A stretch of 64,000 nt of DNA from NCBI RefSeq assembly GCF_029643245.1, contig NZ_CP116398.1:1674001-1738000 (forward strand). The letters are read 5' to 3'. The notes beneath the pieces were generated by a model. It saw only the letters and a program-made list of their open reading frames with translations, was not told where the DNA came from and made no database searches. This DNA comes from Methylomonas sp. EFPC3 (GTDB lineage Bacteria; Pseudomonadota; Gammaproteobacteria; Methylococcales; Methylomonadaceae). This document shows positions 44,116 through 52,796 of this stretch, in pieces. Within the stretch, counting starts at the first letter, position 1; every line of letters starts with the position of its first letter. The position numbers and the translations under genes were made by a program.

Positions 44116-44643
44116 ATGCTGAAACCTCAAGAACTAAAGCTATTTGTACGACTGGACCTGTTCTGCCGCATCTTGTGGGTGCTGTTTCCCATCACCCTTT
44201 GCTACGGGCTGTATTGGGTGTTTGAGTTTGGTTACTTCACCGAGACCGGCGACGAATGCAGCGCGCATCCAATTAAAGAATTCTCGCTGCCCGGTAAAGT
44301 TCTCGCAAGTATTTACCTGGGCATCAACATCGTGCTTTATGCGCTGCTGTTGGCGTTTATCCACCATTTGATCCGCAAATTCCGCCAAGGCGAGATGTTT
44401 GTCGAGAGTACGCTCGAGATCATGAAAAGTATTGCTTTTGTGCTGATGGCCTGGCCTTTCATTGAGATTACGCTGTACAACCTCGTCGCTTACAGCCTGA
44501 ATAAAATCGGCGATCTCAAAGACTGGGACCCTTCTTTCTATCTCGAACTGGTCTTACTGGCGCTGGGCGGGGTGATACTTGCGCTGAGACTAGTGATTGC
44601 TTACGCCATCAAATTGCACAAAGACGCAGAGATGACCGTGTAA
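44116..44643 (+). CDS. DUF2975 family membrane protein
   Basis: About 175 aa. The start at 44116 is chosen because AAGGAG lies 6 bases before it but directly abuts the alternative ATG at 44110. Four membrane helices are visible (about 18-38, 65-90, 108-130, 145-170), with the conserved F-x-x-G-x-M-F-V segment between helices 2 and 3 (RKFRQGEMFVEST). DUF2975 proteins are commonly encoded next to a small YozG-type XRE regulator, as here. They are thought of as membrane partners of that regulator, but their function is not established. First gene of the exporter operon. Confidence 0.8.
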   Translation: MLKPQELKLFVRLDLFCRILWVLFPITLCYGLYWVFEFGYFTETGDECSAHPIKEFSLPGKVLASIYLGINIVLYALLLAFIHHLIRKFRQGEMFVESTLEIMKSIAFVLMAWPFIEITLYNLVAYSLNKIGDLKDWDPSFYLELVLLALGGVILALRLVIAYAIKLHKDAEMTV

Positions 44644-44650
44644 GGGGGCG

Positions 44651-44884
44651 ATGATGACCATTATCGTCAATTTAGATGTCATGCTCGCCAAACGCAAAAT
44701 GCGCCTGAACGAATTATCGGAGCGCACCAACATTTCAATTCAAAACCTCTCGATTCTAAAAACCGGCAAAGCCCGTGCGATCAGGTTCACCACGCTTAAC
44801 TGTATCTGCGAAGCCTTAGAATGCCAGCCGGGCGATATTTTGGAATATAACCCAGGCCCACAAGGTGAGGATGAAGATTGCTAA
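44651..44884 (+). CDS. small XRE-family transcriptional regulator (YozG-like)
   Basis: 77 aa. Nearly all of it is one Cro/CI helix-turn-helix: MLAKRKMRLNELSERTNISIQNLSILKTGKARAIRFTTLNCICEALECQPGDILEY. The short length and C-Q-P-G-D-I-L-E-Y end are typical of the YozG group that pairs with DUF2975 proteins. It probably regulates the promoter/operator at 44058-44094. The gene lies 7 bases after the DUF2975 gene and overlaps the permease gene start by 14 bases. Confidence 0.88.
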   Translation: MMTIIVNLDVMLAKRKMRLNELSERTNISIQNLSILKTGKARAIRFTTLNCICEALECQPGDILEYNPGPQGEDEDC

Positions 44885-46013
44885 AGTCTCGCTGGCGCGC
44901 GCTTCCTTGCAATATGAATGGCGGCGCTATTTGCCTGCCATTTTCGCCGTGGCGTTCTCTGGGTTGCTGGTGTTGGTGCAGGCGGCGCTGATGATCGGTA
45001 TGTTCGCTACTACCGCCGTGTACATAGACAAAACAGGGGCGGATTTGTGGGTGGGCTTTCCTGGCACAATGTCCATCGACCAAGGCCAGCCTGTGAGCGA
45101 TGATGTCGAGGCGTTTTTGCACATGCACCCAGAAGTTAAGCAGGTCGAAGCGTTCCAATGGGGGCAGGGTCAGTGGCGGCAACCGGGGCTTGGCAAGGTT
45201 GCTGTGTTCCTGATCGGTGTCCTCACCCATGCCGATTCCCTGGTCATGCGGGAGGTATTAACGCCAGAGGCCAAAAAATTGCTCAACGAACCCAACAGCA
45301 TCCTGATTGATGAAGCCGACCAAGAGAAGTTGAATGCAACCGTCGGTGATTATGCAGAAATCAACGGAAACCGGGTCAAAATTGTAGCGCTTACCCAAGA
45401 CCTTAAAGCCTTGGGCGGAGTCAATGTCGTTGCTTCCATAACCACCGTGCGCAACCTGGATGCCAGCTTGAAAAGCAGCGATGAAGTCGCCTATTTTGTG
45501 GTTAAGCTGAAAAACCCTGCATACGCTGAAATCGTCCGCGATCAACTGAAGCCCACCGGCTCCCTCAAGCGCTATGAGATATGGACAAAAGATGAATTCT
45601 CGATGATGAGTACATTATTCTGGCTGTTTGAATCCGGCGCGGGCATTGGTTTTTTATTTTCCACTATCATTGCCATGGTTGTCGGTACGGTCATTACTAG
45701 CCAAACATTAATGGCCGCTGTTGCCGCCGCCATCAAGGAATACGCAACGCTCAGAGCGCTTGGCGTGGTGTTTGTCAAACTCAAGTTCGTGGTGCTTGAG
45801 CAATCGCTTTGGGTTGGGGTTATTGGCCTGATCATTTCGTTTGTGTTGAGTTTCTCGCTCATTTGGCTCGCGCAGGTAAACTACGTGCCGGTTGGCTTGA
45901 ATTTCTCGTTGGTACTGTTGGTCGCTATTTCAGTGATGGCAGTGGCGCTGTTTTCTGGCTTGCTTGCACTTAGGCAACTCAAAAAGGCTGATCCGGCGGC
46001 TCTGCTCAGATAA
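44871..46013 (+). CDS. FtsX-type ABC permease of a tripartite exporter (DevC/MacB-like)
   Basis: 380 aa from the ATG at 44871, preceded by AAGG; it overlaps the regulator gene by 14 bases. One N-terminal helix (about 20-45), a periplasmic domain, then three helices (about 255-285, 310-335, 345-370) form the FtsX-type layout. The segment AAVAAAIKEYATLRALGV is the usual ATPase-coupling motif of DevC-type permeases. With the ATPase, membrane-fusion protein and divergent outer-membrane channel it completes a DevBCA/MacAB-TolC-type exporter. The substrate is unknown. Confidence 0.88.
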   Translation: MKIAKVSLARASLQYEWRRYLPAIFAVAFSGLLVLVQAALMIGMFATTAVYIDKTGADLWVGFPGTMSIDQGQPVSDDVEAFLHMHPEVKQVEAFQWGQGQWRQPGLGKVAVFLIGVLTHADSLVMREVLTPEAKKLLNEPNSILIDEADQEKLNATVGDYAEINGNRVKIVALTQDLKALGGVNVVASITTVRNLDASLKSSDEVAYFVVKLKNPAYAEIVRDQLKPTGSLKRYEIWTKDEFSMMSTLFWLFESGAGIGFLFSTIIAMVVGTVITSQTLMAAVAAAIKEYATLRALGVVFVKLKFVVLEQSLWVGVIGLIISFVLSFSLIWLAQVNYVPVGLNFSLVLLVAISVMAVALFSGLLALRQLKKADPAALLR

Positions 46014-46014
46014 T

Positions 46015-46758
46015 ATGCAAAAGCAAGCTTCTATTATCGCTAAAGATTTAGCCAAGTCTTTTACCACTGGCAGCATCACGATTGCCGTCCTGAAAGGTTT
46101 GTCGATTGAAATTTATCCGGGTGAAATGACGCTTATCATTGGCCCTTCCGGTTGCGGTAAAAGTACGTTGCTGGCGCTACTGTCCGGTTTGAATCGGCAA
46201 GACCGTGGGGATATAAGTGTGCTAGGGCAACGTCTTTCGGCGCTTGATGATGATGGCATGGATGATTTCCGCTTGCAAAATTCCGGGTTTATTTTTCAGG
46301 GCTTCAACCTATTCCCTTCACTGTCTGCACTGGAACAAGTGATTTTGCCGTTGCAATATTTGGGCTTGGACGAACACACCGCCGAACAAAAAGCGAAAGA
46401 GGCGCTTAGCCATGTCGGGCTTGCGCCACGGATGCACCTGCGTCCAGCGGAATTATCCGGCGGCGAGAAACAGCGCGTTGCCATTGCACGGGTGCTTGCA
46501 AAGGAGCCCAAGATTTTATTCGCCGATGAACCGACTTCTGCGCTCGATAAAGTCAGCGGGCAGAATGTGGTGGATATCCTGCAGCATACGGCGCACGAAA
46601 AAGGCACGACAGTCTTGTGCGTAAGCCACGACCAGCGCCTGATCGCCCATGCCGACCGCGTACTATCGATGGAAGATGGCATGATTCATTCCGACACACA
46701 CCCTGATAAAGATATGGCGGCAAGATTCAAATCCATGGAACACGCGTATGATCACTAA
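46015..46758 (+). CDS. ABC transporter ATP-binding protein (DevA/LolD-like)
   Basis: 247 aa starting MQKQASIIAKDLAKSF at 46015, one base after the permease stop. Walker A is GPSGCGKST, the Q-loop FIFQGFNLFPSLSA, the signature LSGGEKQRVAIARV, Walker B ILFADEPTSALD and the switch His is in VSHD. The group is that of DevA/MacB/LolD ATPases which pair with FtsX-type permeases. It ends overlapping the membrane-fusion gene by 11 bases, so the genes are translationally coupled. Confidence 0.92.
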   Translation: MQKQASIIAKDLAKSFTTGSITIAVLKGLSIEIYPGEMTLIIGPSGCGKSTLLALLSGLNRQDRGDISVLGQRLSALDDDGMDDFRLQNSGFIFQGFNLFPSLSALEQVILPLQYLGLDEHTAEQKAKEALSHVGLAPRMHLRPAELSGGEKQRVAIARVLAKEPKILFADEPTSALDKVSGQNVVDILQHTAHEKGTTVLCVSHDQRLIAHADRVLSMEDGMIHSDTHPDKDMAARFKSMEHAYDH

Positions 46759-47689
46759 GAAGAGACTGTTTTTTTTCGGTTTGCTGGTGTTGGTTGCTGC
46801 GGCAACATTTTTAATGTTTGAAGAAGCCCCAGGCAATGAAGGGCAAAAGCAGGTCAAGGCTTACGATCCGGCTTATGTTGCCGTAGCCAAAGGCCGTGTC
46901 GATGTGGAGGGCGGGGTTATCAAGCTGGCCGCCCAGCGTGATGGCATTATCCAAGAAGTGTTAGTAGAAGAAGGCACCGAGGTAAAAATAGACCAGATCC
47001 TAGCCAAGCAAGATACACGGCAAGCTGAAATTCAAGTGGAGTTGGCACGTACAGAGTTGCAACGCGCAACCGCCCAAGTCAGTCTGCTTGAAGCCCGCTA
47101 TGAATTCGCCAAACGCGATCAAGTACGCTACGTTAACGCCGCCAGAGAAGGGGCCGTCTCTAAACAGATTGTCGATAATAAAAGCACCGATGCCAAAAGC
47201 CAGAAAGCAGAACTGGATGCCGCCAGAGCTGCCGGGTTGGTTGCCAAGGCGCAGCTAAGGCAAGCAGAATTTGAGATTGAAGTTCGCAATATCCGTGCGC
47301 CGTTTGCTGGCCGGATTATTAGCCGTAGCGCCAAGCCTGGGGTGGGGTTGTCAACCCTTAACGTCACGGAACTGTTTCAGCTCGCACCCGCAAATGCCCG
47401 TATCGTCCGCGCAGACATTGACGAGCAGTTCATTGATGCGGTGAAGGTGGGAATGCCTTCTGAAATCATTTCTGAAACCAACCCAAATCAGAAATGGCGC
47501 GGCAAAGTAATCCGCATCGGCGAAATGTTTGGCAAGCGTAAGCAAAGCGACGACCCAAATGAGCGGCAAGATGTGCGCGTGGTCGATACCGTTATTTCTC
47601 TGGATGACAACGCCGTGCGTATCGGCCAGCGCGTGTTGGTCAAAATCGGCGCAAATAACCAACTCAACTTGGGTGCTTTGCGATTATAG
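46748..47689 (+). CDS. membrane-fusion (HlyD/DevB-type) adaptor of the tripartite exporter
   Basis: 313 aa. An N-terminal membrane anchor (about 5-24) is followed by a first lipoyl half (VIKLAAQRDGIIQEVLVEEGTEVKIDQILAKQD) and a helical hairpin (about 95-175). The second lipoyl half (FEIEVRNIRAPFAGRIISRSAKPG) and a beta-barrel domain come next. This is the adaptor that bridges the FtsX-type permease to a TolC-type channel across the periplasm. Last gene of the exporter operon. Confidence 0.9.
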   Translation: MITKKRLFFFGLLVLVAAATFLMFEEAPGNEGQKQVKAYDPAYVAVAKGRVDVEGGVIKLAAQRDGIIQEVLVEEGTEVKIDQILAKQDTRQAEIQVELARTELQRATAQVSLLEARYEFAKRDQVRYVNAAREGAVSKQIVDNKSTDAKSQKAELDAARAAGLVAKAQLRQAEFEIEVRNIRAPFAGRIISRSAKPGVGLSTLNVTELFQLAPANARIVRADIDEQFIDAVKVGMPSEIISETNPNQKWRGKVIRIGEMFGKRKQSDDPNERQDVRVVDTVISLDDNAVRIGQRVLVKIGANNQLNLGALRL

Positions 47690-47930
47690 CAATTCATATT
47701 TTTTATTGATTAGCAAGATTCTTCCGCCTAATTTATTTTCTTTTGCCGAAGGCAGGCGTATGGTGGCAACGGGCGAAGTTAACCGCGTACGTTGGGTTAA
47801 TTGTATGTTGTGTGTGGGCTTGCGAACCCCAACAAATTAAATGCTTTTCATCCCCACACCGTTGCGGGAGTGCATCCTGACAAATCTTATGGGCTAGCCT
47901 AATGCCAAGTTACATAATGCGTGGGTGTAA
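47690..47930. repeat. gene-free spacer with a GTTGGGTT-type extragenic repeat
   Basis: No gene is present between the adaptor gene and the IS3-type element. The stretch 47788-47837 contains GTTGGGTT and an inverted AACCCCAAC partner separated by about 20 bases, similar in form to dispersed extragenic palindromes of gammaproteobacteria. Genome-wide copies cannot be checked from this window. Confidence 0.35.
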
Positions 47931-47955
47931 TGGTCAACAAAAACCGGACACTTGT

Positions 47956-48762
47956 TTAGGCAGCGTCTCTCGAAAATTCCCGCTCGAATTCGATCGGGGA
48001 TTGATAGCCCAATGTTGAATGCGATCGACGGCCGTTGTAAAAAGCCAAATAGTCGATCACGCTCAGTTTTGCCGCCTCTTGGGTTTTGAATTTTTCGTAG
48101 TTGAGCTGTTCATGCTTCAAGCTACGGAAAAAGCGTTCCGTCGGCGAATTGTCCCAGCAATTGCCTTTTCGGCTCATGCTTTGCTCCATGCGCATCACGG
48201 CCAGATGTTGGCGATATTCTCGACTCGCATACTGACTACCACGATCCGAGTGATGCAGCAGACCAGGTGGCGGTTTGCGACGCCAGAAGGCCATTTGTAA
48301 TGCCTTGACACAGAGCGAGGTCCGCATGTGGTCGTCAATGGCCCAGCCCACCACTTGGCGGGAGAATAGATCGATAACGACCGCGACATACAGCCAGCCC
48401 TGTAACGTCCAGACATAGGTAATATCCGTGCTCCACACTTGATTTGGCTGAGCGACCTTGAATTGGCGATCCAGCCGATTTGGGGAGATGGCCTCGCTGT
48501 GGTTGCTGTCCGTGGTCACTTTAAATCGTTTGGGGTAGCGAACTTTTAACTTCAACTCCCGCATGATCCGCCGCGTTTTAAAGCGGCCGACGGCAAAACC
48601 CTGTTTCTGCAAGCGATCCGCTAAGCGACGCGAACCAAAGCACTGCTTGTTGTCGGTAAAGATTTGACACACTTTATCGGTAAGCTGTTGATCCTGCCGC
48701 TTTTTATCACTGCCTTGTGAGGCGGTGCACCATTCGTAGTAAGCACTAGTGCCAACGCCCAT
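47956..48762 (-). CDS. IS3-family transposase OrfB (DDE integrase)
   Basis: 268 aa from an internal ATG; the true product is probably an OrfAB fusion made by -1 frameshifting, since the frame is open upstream back to the orfA overlap (KYGFIREQQKTYPVTVLCRV... precedes). HTH_21-like and rve integrase domains are complete, with the catalytic Asp in WSTDITYV, the second Asp in LHHSDRGSQY and the Glu in NSPTERFF. All residues needed for cut-and-paste/copy-out activity are in place. Confidence 0.95.
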   Translation of the reverse strand: MGVGTSAYYEWCTASQGSDKKRQDQQLTDKVCQIFTDNKQCFGSRRLADRLQKQGFAVGRFKTRRIMRELKLKVRYPKRFKVTTDSNHSEAISPNRLDRQFKVAQPNQVWSTDITYVWTLQGWLYVAVVIDLFSRQVVGWAIDDHMRTSLCVKALQMAFWRRKPPPGLLHHSDRGSQYASREYRQHLAVMRMEQSMSRKGNCWDNSPTERFFRSLKHEQLNYEKFKTQEAAKLSVIDYLAFYNGRRSHSTLGYQSPIEFEREFSRDAA

Positions 48763-48821
48763 GACCCGACACAGTACGGTGACTGGATAGGTCTTCTGTT
48801 GCTCTCGAATAAACCCGTACT

Positions 48822-49136
48822 TTATTCGGTTTCTTTCGCAAAGAAGACTGCGGCCTTTTTTAAGATTTCGCGCTCCATTCGCAACTGTTCATTTTCCTTC
48901 CGTAAGCGGATCAATTCGTCACGGTCCCCCAGATTCAGACAAGACTTTTTTACCGCCGATTCGTTCGCCGAAGGCTTGCGTTCCGCTCGTACCCAGCGTC
49001 CTAGGGCGCTTTGCGATATGCCCAAATGATCGGCTGCCTGCTGTTGGCTGTAGCCTTTTTCCAGAACCAGTTTGGCGGCATCTTGTTTGAATTCCAGGCT
49101 GTATTTTGGCCGATTGTGTTTTTTGTCGTTACTCAT
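48822..49136 (-). CDS. IS3-family transposase OrfA (helix-turn-helix)
   Basis: 104 aa starting at the ATG at 49136 (a GTG two codons earlier is possible). It has the HTH_Tnp_1 domain YSLEFKQDAAKLVLEKGYSQQQAADHLGISQSALGRWVRAE followed by a leucine-zipper segment (DELIRLRKENEQLRMEREILKKAA). It binds the element ends. The heptads run into the frameshift site at 48855-48861. Confidence 0.95.
   Translation of the reverse strand: MSNDKKHNRPKYSLEFKQDAAKLVLEKGYSQQQAADHLGISQSALGRWVRAERKPSANESAVKKSCLNLGDRDELIRLRKENEQLRMEREILKKAAVFFAKETE
48855..48861 (-). promoter_or_regulatory. programmed -1 frameshift site (A-AAA-AAG) of the IS3 element
   Basis: On the minus strand the orfA codons TTA-AAA-AAG form the classic slippery heptamer AAAAAAG. 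Slipping back one base here enters the orfB frame, which stays open to the transposase domain, so the OrfAB fusion can be made. Confidence 0.75.
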
Positions 49137-49195
49137 GACCACCTCTGCTAACAGTATAAATTCTGCCTTTAGAAGTGTCCGGGGTTATTAGACCA

Positions 49196-49634
49196 TTTCA
49201 GGGATTATCCGGACAAACAGCGTGGGTTCGCCTTCCGCTTCGTCCTTTGTCCGCATAATTCGCATTATATAAAATGGCACTTGCTTTGCTCGTGCGTCCG
49301 CTTAAGCGCATTAAATAATCACGTTGCCAACTACCACTTTGGGTCCAGACGGAACTGCTCAACTATGGCTAAATGACACCCCCATTTTTCAAAACCAATC
49401 GAACAAATACACAAATACCATACTGGAAAGTCTGGCAGTGGCAAGCTCAACTGATTTTTTTAGGGGCCGGGTTAATAACGACAGCCAACGCCGGATTTCC
49501 CGGCAGCTCCGGCGGCCGGGAATCCTGGCGCACTCCGCGAGCCGGCGGCGGGCGCGCCCGATTGGCGGCGGCGCGTGTATTTCGCAGTCAACAGGGCTAT
49601 ACTCAGCTCTCCTAACAACGTAAGGAGATTGAGC
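49196..49634. other. gene-free stretch with a probable promoter for the 49635 gene
   Basis: No protein frame with a ribosome site or family pattern was seen in these 439 bases; they start AT-rich and become strongly GC-rich with small inverted repeats near 49490-49570. TATACT at 49598-49603 is a good -10 element about 32 bases before the start codon, but no clear -35 is visible. Confidence 0.45.
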
Positions 49635-49892
49635 ATGAAAAAATTGGTTTCAATTCGGGCACTGACCGCCAGGATCAATCGGAAGTTGGCTAAGGAATCG
49701 AAGAAATTACAAAAATACCAGCCAAGGTTAATCAGCGAAAATCCGCTGGTCGAATACGCGGTTGTCGATCTGAAAACAAACGCGATCTTGAACTTTCACA
49801 TGGCCGGCGAAATTCAGGAATTCGCCCGAGAATTGGGTTGTTTGAGTTTTCTGGAAGACGTATCGCTTGAGGCCGAAGGCTTGGCGACCTAA
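49635..49892 (+). CDS. small hypothetical protein
   Basis: 85 aa, MKKLVSIRALTARINRKL... The start has an excellent TAAGGAG 8 bases upstream. The N-terminal third is very basic (Arg/Lys-rich helix), followed by YAVVDLKTNAILNFHMAGEIQEFARELGCL, a compact alpha/beta segment. No family is recognised. It ends 94 bases before the convergent SRPBCC gene, with a hairpin between them. Confidence 0.7.
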   Translation: MKKLVSIRALTARINRKLAKESKKLQKYQPRLISENPLVEYAVVDLKTNAILNFHMAGEIQEFARELGCLSFLEDVSLEAEGLAT

Positions 49893-49936
49893 CGCCGGCC
49901 AGGCTTAACCGGACGGAAGCCAGACTTCCAACCCGA

Positions 49937-49961
49937 AGTGCCCAGGCAAAGCTTGGGCACT
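49937..49961. terminator. hairpin between convergent genes (likely bidirectional terminator)
   Basis: AGTGCCCAGGC and GCTTGGGCACT form an 11-bp stem (one G-T pair) with a 3-base loop between the converging ends of the small 49635 gene and the SRPBCC gene. A short A/T run follows on the plus side. Confidence 0.55.
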
Positions 49962-49985
49962 ACCGCAAAATCCAATCCGCCAGCA

Positions 49986-50519
49986 TCAAGATGCTGCCTC
50001 AACGATCCGCTTGATCGCCGCCAGACCCTGTTCGAATTGGCCGCCCACCATCTTGTCGCAGTTCATCACCAGATTCATCGCCTTACCGACGAAATTGTTG
50101 CGCCCGGACATGGTCCAGGTCACGACGGTTTCGGTACCGGCGCTGTCAAAGCTGAATTCGGCAATATTGCTGGCTTTGAAGGGCTTTACAAACTCCAGAC
50201 TAAAGCGGATGAAGCTGGCCGGCCGGCTGTCGACGATGGTCATACTGCCCTGCCCGACCTTATTGTTGCCCGACCAACGCATCGCCGCGCCGACGCCGGC
50301 GTCGGGGCCTTCGAAACTGTTTTGCGCATTCGGATCCAGCTTGGCCCAAGGCGACCAGGCATCCCATTTACGCAACTCGTTGACCTGGGCAAACACAAGC
50401 GATGCCGGTGCCGCCATCGCCAACGAACGGCTGACGCTGAAGCTATCCGGTTCGCGCGTGGCGATAAAGGCAAAAGCCGCCAACGCCACGGCGACCAGGA
50501 TTAAGACGATTTCCAGCAT
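49986..50519 (-). CDS. SRPBCC (polyketide cyclase/START-like) family protein with N-terminal anchor
   Basis: 177 aa from the ATG at 50519, which has AGGAG upstream. A membrane helix (MLEIVLILVAVALAAFAFIA) precedes a START-like fold: SRSLAMAAPASLVFAQVNELRKWDAWSPWAKLDPNA is the usual SRPBCC beginning, and TVVTWTMSGRNNFVGKAMNLVMNCDKMVGGQFEQGLAAIK is the usual end. Such proteins bind hydrophobic ligands; the ligand is unknown. It is the last of three overlapping genes (creD-like, ydjM-like, this one); its start lies 19 bases inside the preceding gene. Confidence 0.85.
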   Translation of the reverse strand: MLEIVLILVAVALAAFAFIATREPDSFSVSRSLAMAAPASLVFAQVNELRKWDAWSPWAKLDPNAQNSFEGPDAGVGAAMRWSGNNKVGQGSMTIVDSRPASFIRFSLEFVKPFKASNIAEFSFDSAGTETVVTWTMSGRNNFVGKAMNLVMNCDKMVGGQFEQGLAAIKRIVEAAS

Positions 50520-51304
50520 AAAATTCTCCTCAGATTCTGTTTCGGGAATTCCTGACCAAGCCGCCGGCAACACATCATCCATTCGCTTGCCGCCCGCTCG
50601 AGCCAGCGCCGAGCCGGTTGGGCGACAGGCGGTTTGCGGTTTTTTCCGCCGCTTACGCCAATCGCCTTATACCACGTCGTCCGCTCATCGTTGCCGGCGA
50701 GAAGCAAAGTCCGCCATCCTCTGGATTCCAACGACCGATAATTCGGCGGATAGTCAACCGGCTTGCGTAAAGCGTTACTAAGAACCTTCGCTGGCAGTTC
50801 AGGATTGGCCGCCAACCCACGCCGCCGCCGGATCATCCAGGCGGTTGCCGTAATCGCGATTTCCACCGCAAACGACCGATGAAGTAGAAAGTTCAGCCAC
50901 CACGGCTGATAAACCCGATCCACCAAGCTCAGAGAATACGGCTTCAATACGAACGGCGCCAGCCAGTAAATATTGCTGGCGATGTAATCCAGCAGCATGT
51001 GCAGGAAGCCGTTGCCGGCAAATACCAGGGCCAGTATCGGCAGGCGCCGGTCCGCGCTGCGCCGGTAATAAACCGCGGCCGCCGCCACCAGCAACAGCCA
51101 GGTCAGCGGAAAGTGGCTGAAATAACTGTGGTGCGGGTGCATGCCGCCGTCCACCAGATAAAAGTAAATCATGTCGAAATCCGGCGCCACCGCACCCAAC
51201 ATGCCGCAGCGCAGATAGGTTTTACAATCGACTTGCTGCCCGCGAGCCAATGGGTAAGTCAGTACCGAAACAATGTAGCCGGCCGGTAAATGGGCGATCA
51301 GCAT
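50501..51304 (-). CDS. YdjM-type membrane-bound metal-dependent hydrolase-like protein
   Basis: 267 aa from the ATG at 51304, which overlaps the creD stop by 7 bases (ATGCTGA). Features: an N-terminal HLPAGYIVSVLTYP, then GMLGAVAPDFDMIYFYLVDGGMHPHHSYFSHFPLTW, in which the Asp and His residues form the conserved metal-binding pattern of the YdjM/DUF457 family. At least three further membrane helices are visible. The C-terminal 80 residues are basic and not conserved in that family as far as I can judge. A longer upstream frame exists but lies inside creD in antisense-like composition and is rejected. Confidence 0.75.
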   Translation of the reverse strand: MLIAHLPAGYIVSVLTYPLARGQQVDCKTYLRCGMLGAVAPDFDMIYFYLVDGGMHPHHSYFSHFPLTWLLLVAAAAVYYRRSADRRLPILALVFAGNGFLHMLLDYIASNIYWLAPFVLKPYSLSLVDRVYQPWWLNFLLHRSFAVEIAITATAWMIRRRRGLAANPELPAKVLSNALRKPVDYPPNYRSLESRGWRTLLLAGNDERTTWYKAIGVSGGKNRKPPVAQPARRWLERAASEWMMCCRRLGQEFPKQNLRRILCWKSS

Positions 51305-52668
51305 GATTCCCTCCCGCTTGCACCGGCGCCGGTTTCGGCCAACCCGTACCAATCCAGCTTGCGCGTCGCCAGCATCGCGATGCTCAACACCGCAAACAAC
51401 AGCAACGAACCCAGCATCAGCGCGTTGTCTTCCGATTCCAGCAAGCCGTAAAGGCTGGCGAACAAGGCCGCCAACAACACGCCGGCCGCGGTGCCGCGCG
51501 CCGCGCTGAGCAACACCGCGCTCAGATAGACCGCAATCAGCAGCACGCAAGCTCCGCTGGCCAGGCAATACGCTGCAGCAAACGGCAAATGCTCCGACAG
51601 GCTGAGCAGCAATAAAAAGAACATCGCCAACGCCAAACCGACCAAGGCATATTGGGCCGGATGGATCGCCAGTTTTTTCAGGAGTTCGAACAGAAAAATC
51701 GCGGCGAAGGTCAGACACACGAATAAAAAGCCGTACTTGGCGGCGCGATCGGACAAGGAATAGACATTGATCGGTTCGATCAGGCGCACGCCGAAACTGT
51801 CGTAGCTGGCGATATGGCGAACTCCACTCAGATTGCGGCCCACATTCGAAGCCAAGGCATCCACGCTCCAGGCCGCGCGAAAGCCGTCGCTGCCGGTCTG
51901 CTGACTGCTAGGGTCAGGCAAAAACCGGCCGAAAAAGCTCGGATGCTGCCAGGCCGAGGCCAGCTCGACTTGGGTATGTTTGCCGGCCGGGACGAATTCC
52001 AGTGCTTCGATGCCGCGCAGCTTCAAATCGAAGCCGAACGGAATCGAGATCGGGCCGAATTCGACCGGCATCGGCTCCAGATTGGCGTGCATGCCGCTGG
52101 CATCCTCCAGCGGCAAATTCGAACCTTGTTCGAAGGCATAGGTTTTGCCGGCCCACTCCACACCCGGCGCAGCCAACACCCCGCGCATATCCGACAAGGC
52201 GATGCCGATATAAGGCGTGCCGAATTGGATGCGGCCGCCGTGCAACGGCGCCGGATTGCCGTAACTGCCGGGCAGTTTGATCTCGCCTTTGCCGGATAGA
52301 TTCACCACGTAAGAACGGACCTCGAACAGGCCGCGGCGCTTGGTCTCGGTGGCCAGCTCGCCGGTCAGGCGCAGTTGCTCGGGTAGAAAATGTAAATAGC
52401 GCAGCTCGCTACGTTGCAGCACCTCGCGCACCGCGGTACGGTCGCGGATGGTTTCGGAGACTTCGCTCCAAATTTCGTGATAAGGCACCACCAATACCGG
52501 ACCGAACAGCTTTTGCGGGCCGGCCGAGCTGGCGGCGATATCGTTCACCGCCTGCAGTTGCCGGTTCTCGCGTTCGTTCGCCAGGTCCTTGACCATGCCG
52601 ATCGGGATCAATAACAGCAACGTCAGTACTGCCATTGCCGCCGCTTTTTGCCATAGTTTGTTTCGCAT
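51298..52668 (-). CDS. creD: CreD family inner-membrane protein
   Basis: 456 aa. An N-terminal helix (about 9-28) is followed by the CreD signature LANERENRQLQAVNDIAASSAGPQKLFGPVLVVPY, then a large periplasmic domain and six C-terminal helices. These include the conserved YDSFGVRLIEPINVYSLSDRAAKYGFLFVCLTFAAIFLFELLKKLAIHPAQYALVGLALAMFFLLLLSLSEH segment. CreD is an envelope-integrity protein, in other bacteria part of the CreBC regulon; no creBC genes are in this window. It heads a three-gene overlapping operon. Confidence 0.92.
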   Translation of the reverse strand: MRNKLWQKAAAMAVLTLLLLIPIGMVKDLANERENRQLQAVNDIAASSAGPQKLFGPVLVVPYHEIWSEVSETIRDRTAVREVLQRSELRYLHFLPEQLRLTGELATETKRRGLFEVRSYVVNLSGKGEIKLPGSYGNPAPLHGGRIQFGTPYIGIALSDMRGVLAAPGVEWAGKTYAFEQGSNLPLEDASGMHANLEPMPVEFGPISIPFGFDLKLRGIEALEFVPAGKHTQVELASAWQHPSFFGRFLPDPSSQQTGSDGFRAAWSVDALASNVGRNLSGVRHIASYDSFGVRLIEPINVYSLSDRAAKYGFLFVCLTFAAIFLFELLKKLAIHPAQYALVGLALAMFFLLLLSLSEHLPFAAAYCLASGACVLLIAVYLSAVLLSAARGTAAGVLLAALFASLYGLLESEDNALMLGSLLLFAVLSIAMLATRKLDWYGLAETGAGASGRESC

Positions 52669-52796
52669 CGTCGTTCTCCACAGGTTTGAATACGCTGCCT
52701 AGCATGCGCCCAAGCCGTGAAACCATGATGTCGGGATCGTGAAGCGGAGGTGAAGTTGGCCGAAGTTCGGAGTTCGGCTGGGTAGCATCGTCCCTG

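Larger units (their letters stand above)
47931..49195 (-). mobile_element. IS3-family insertion sequence (about 1265 bp)
   Basis: The two ends (47931-47955 and 49171-49195) are imperfect inverted repeats of about 25 bases that share AAGTGTCCGG and the terminal GACCA/TGGTC (TG...CA ends). Inside are orfA and orfB with a -1 frameshift window. No clear target duplication flanks it (TGTAA left, TTTCA right), so it may have rearranged since insertion. It closes the right side of the exporter island. Confidence 0.9.

Noticed and set aside
47926-49200. Target-site duplication around the IS3-type element
   Set aside because: The flanks (TGTAA and TTTCA) do not match, so no duplication can be claimed.
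49324-49623. Two overlapping plus-strand frames of 80-99 codons before the 49635 gene
   Set aside because: No ribosome sites, low-complexity Arg/Gly content in the GC-rich part; they end inside the promoter of the real small gene.
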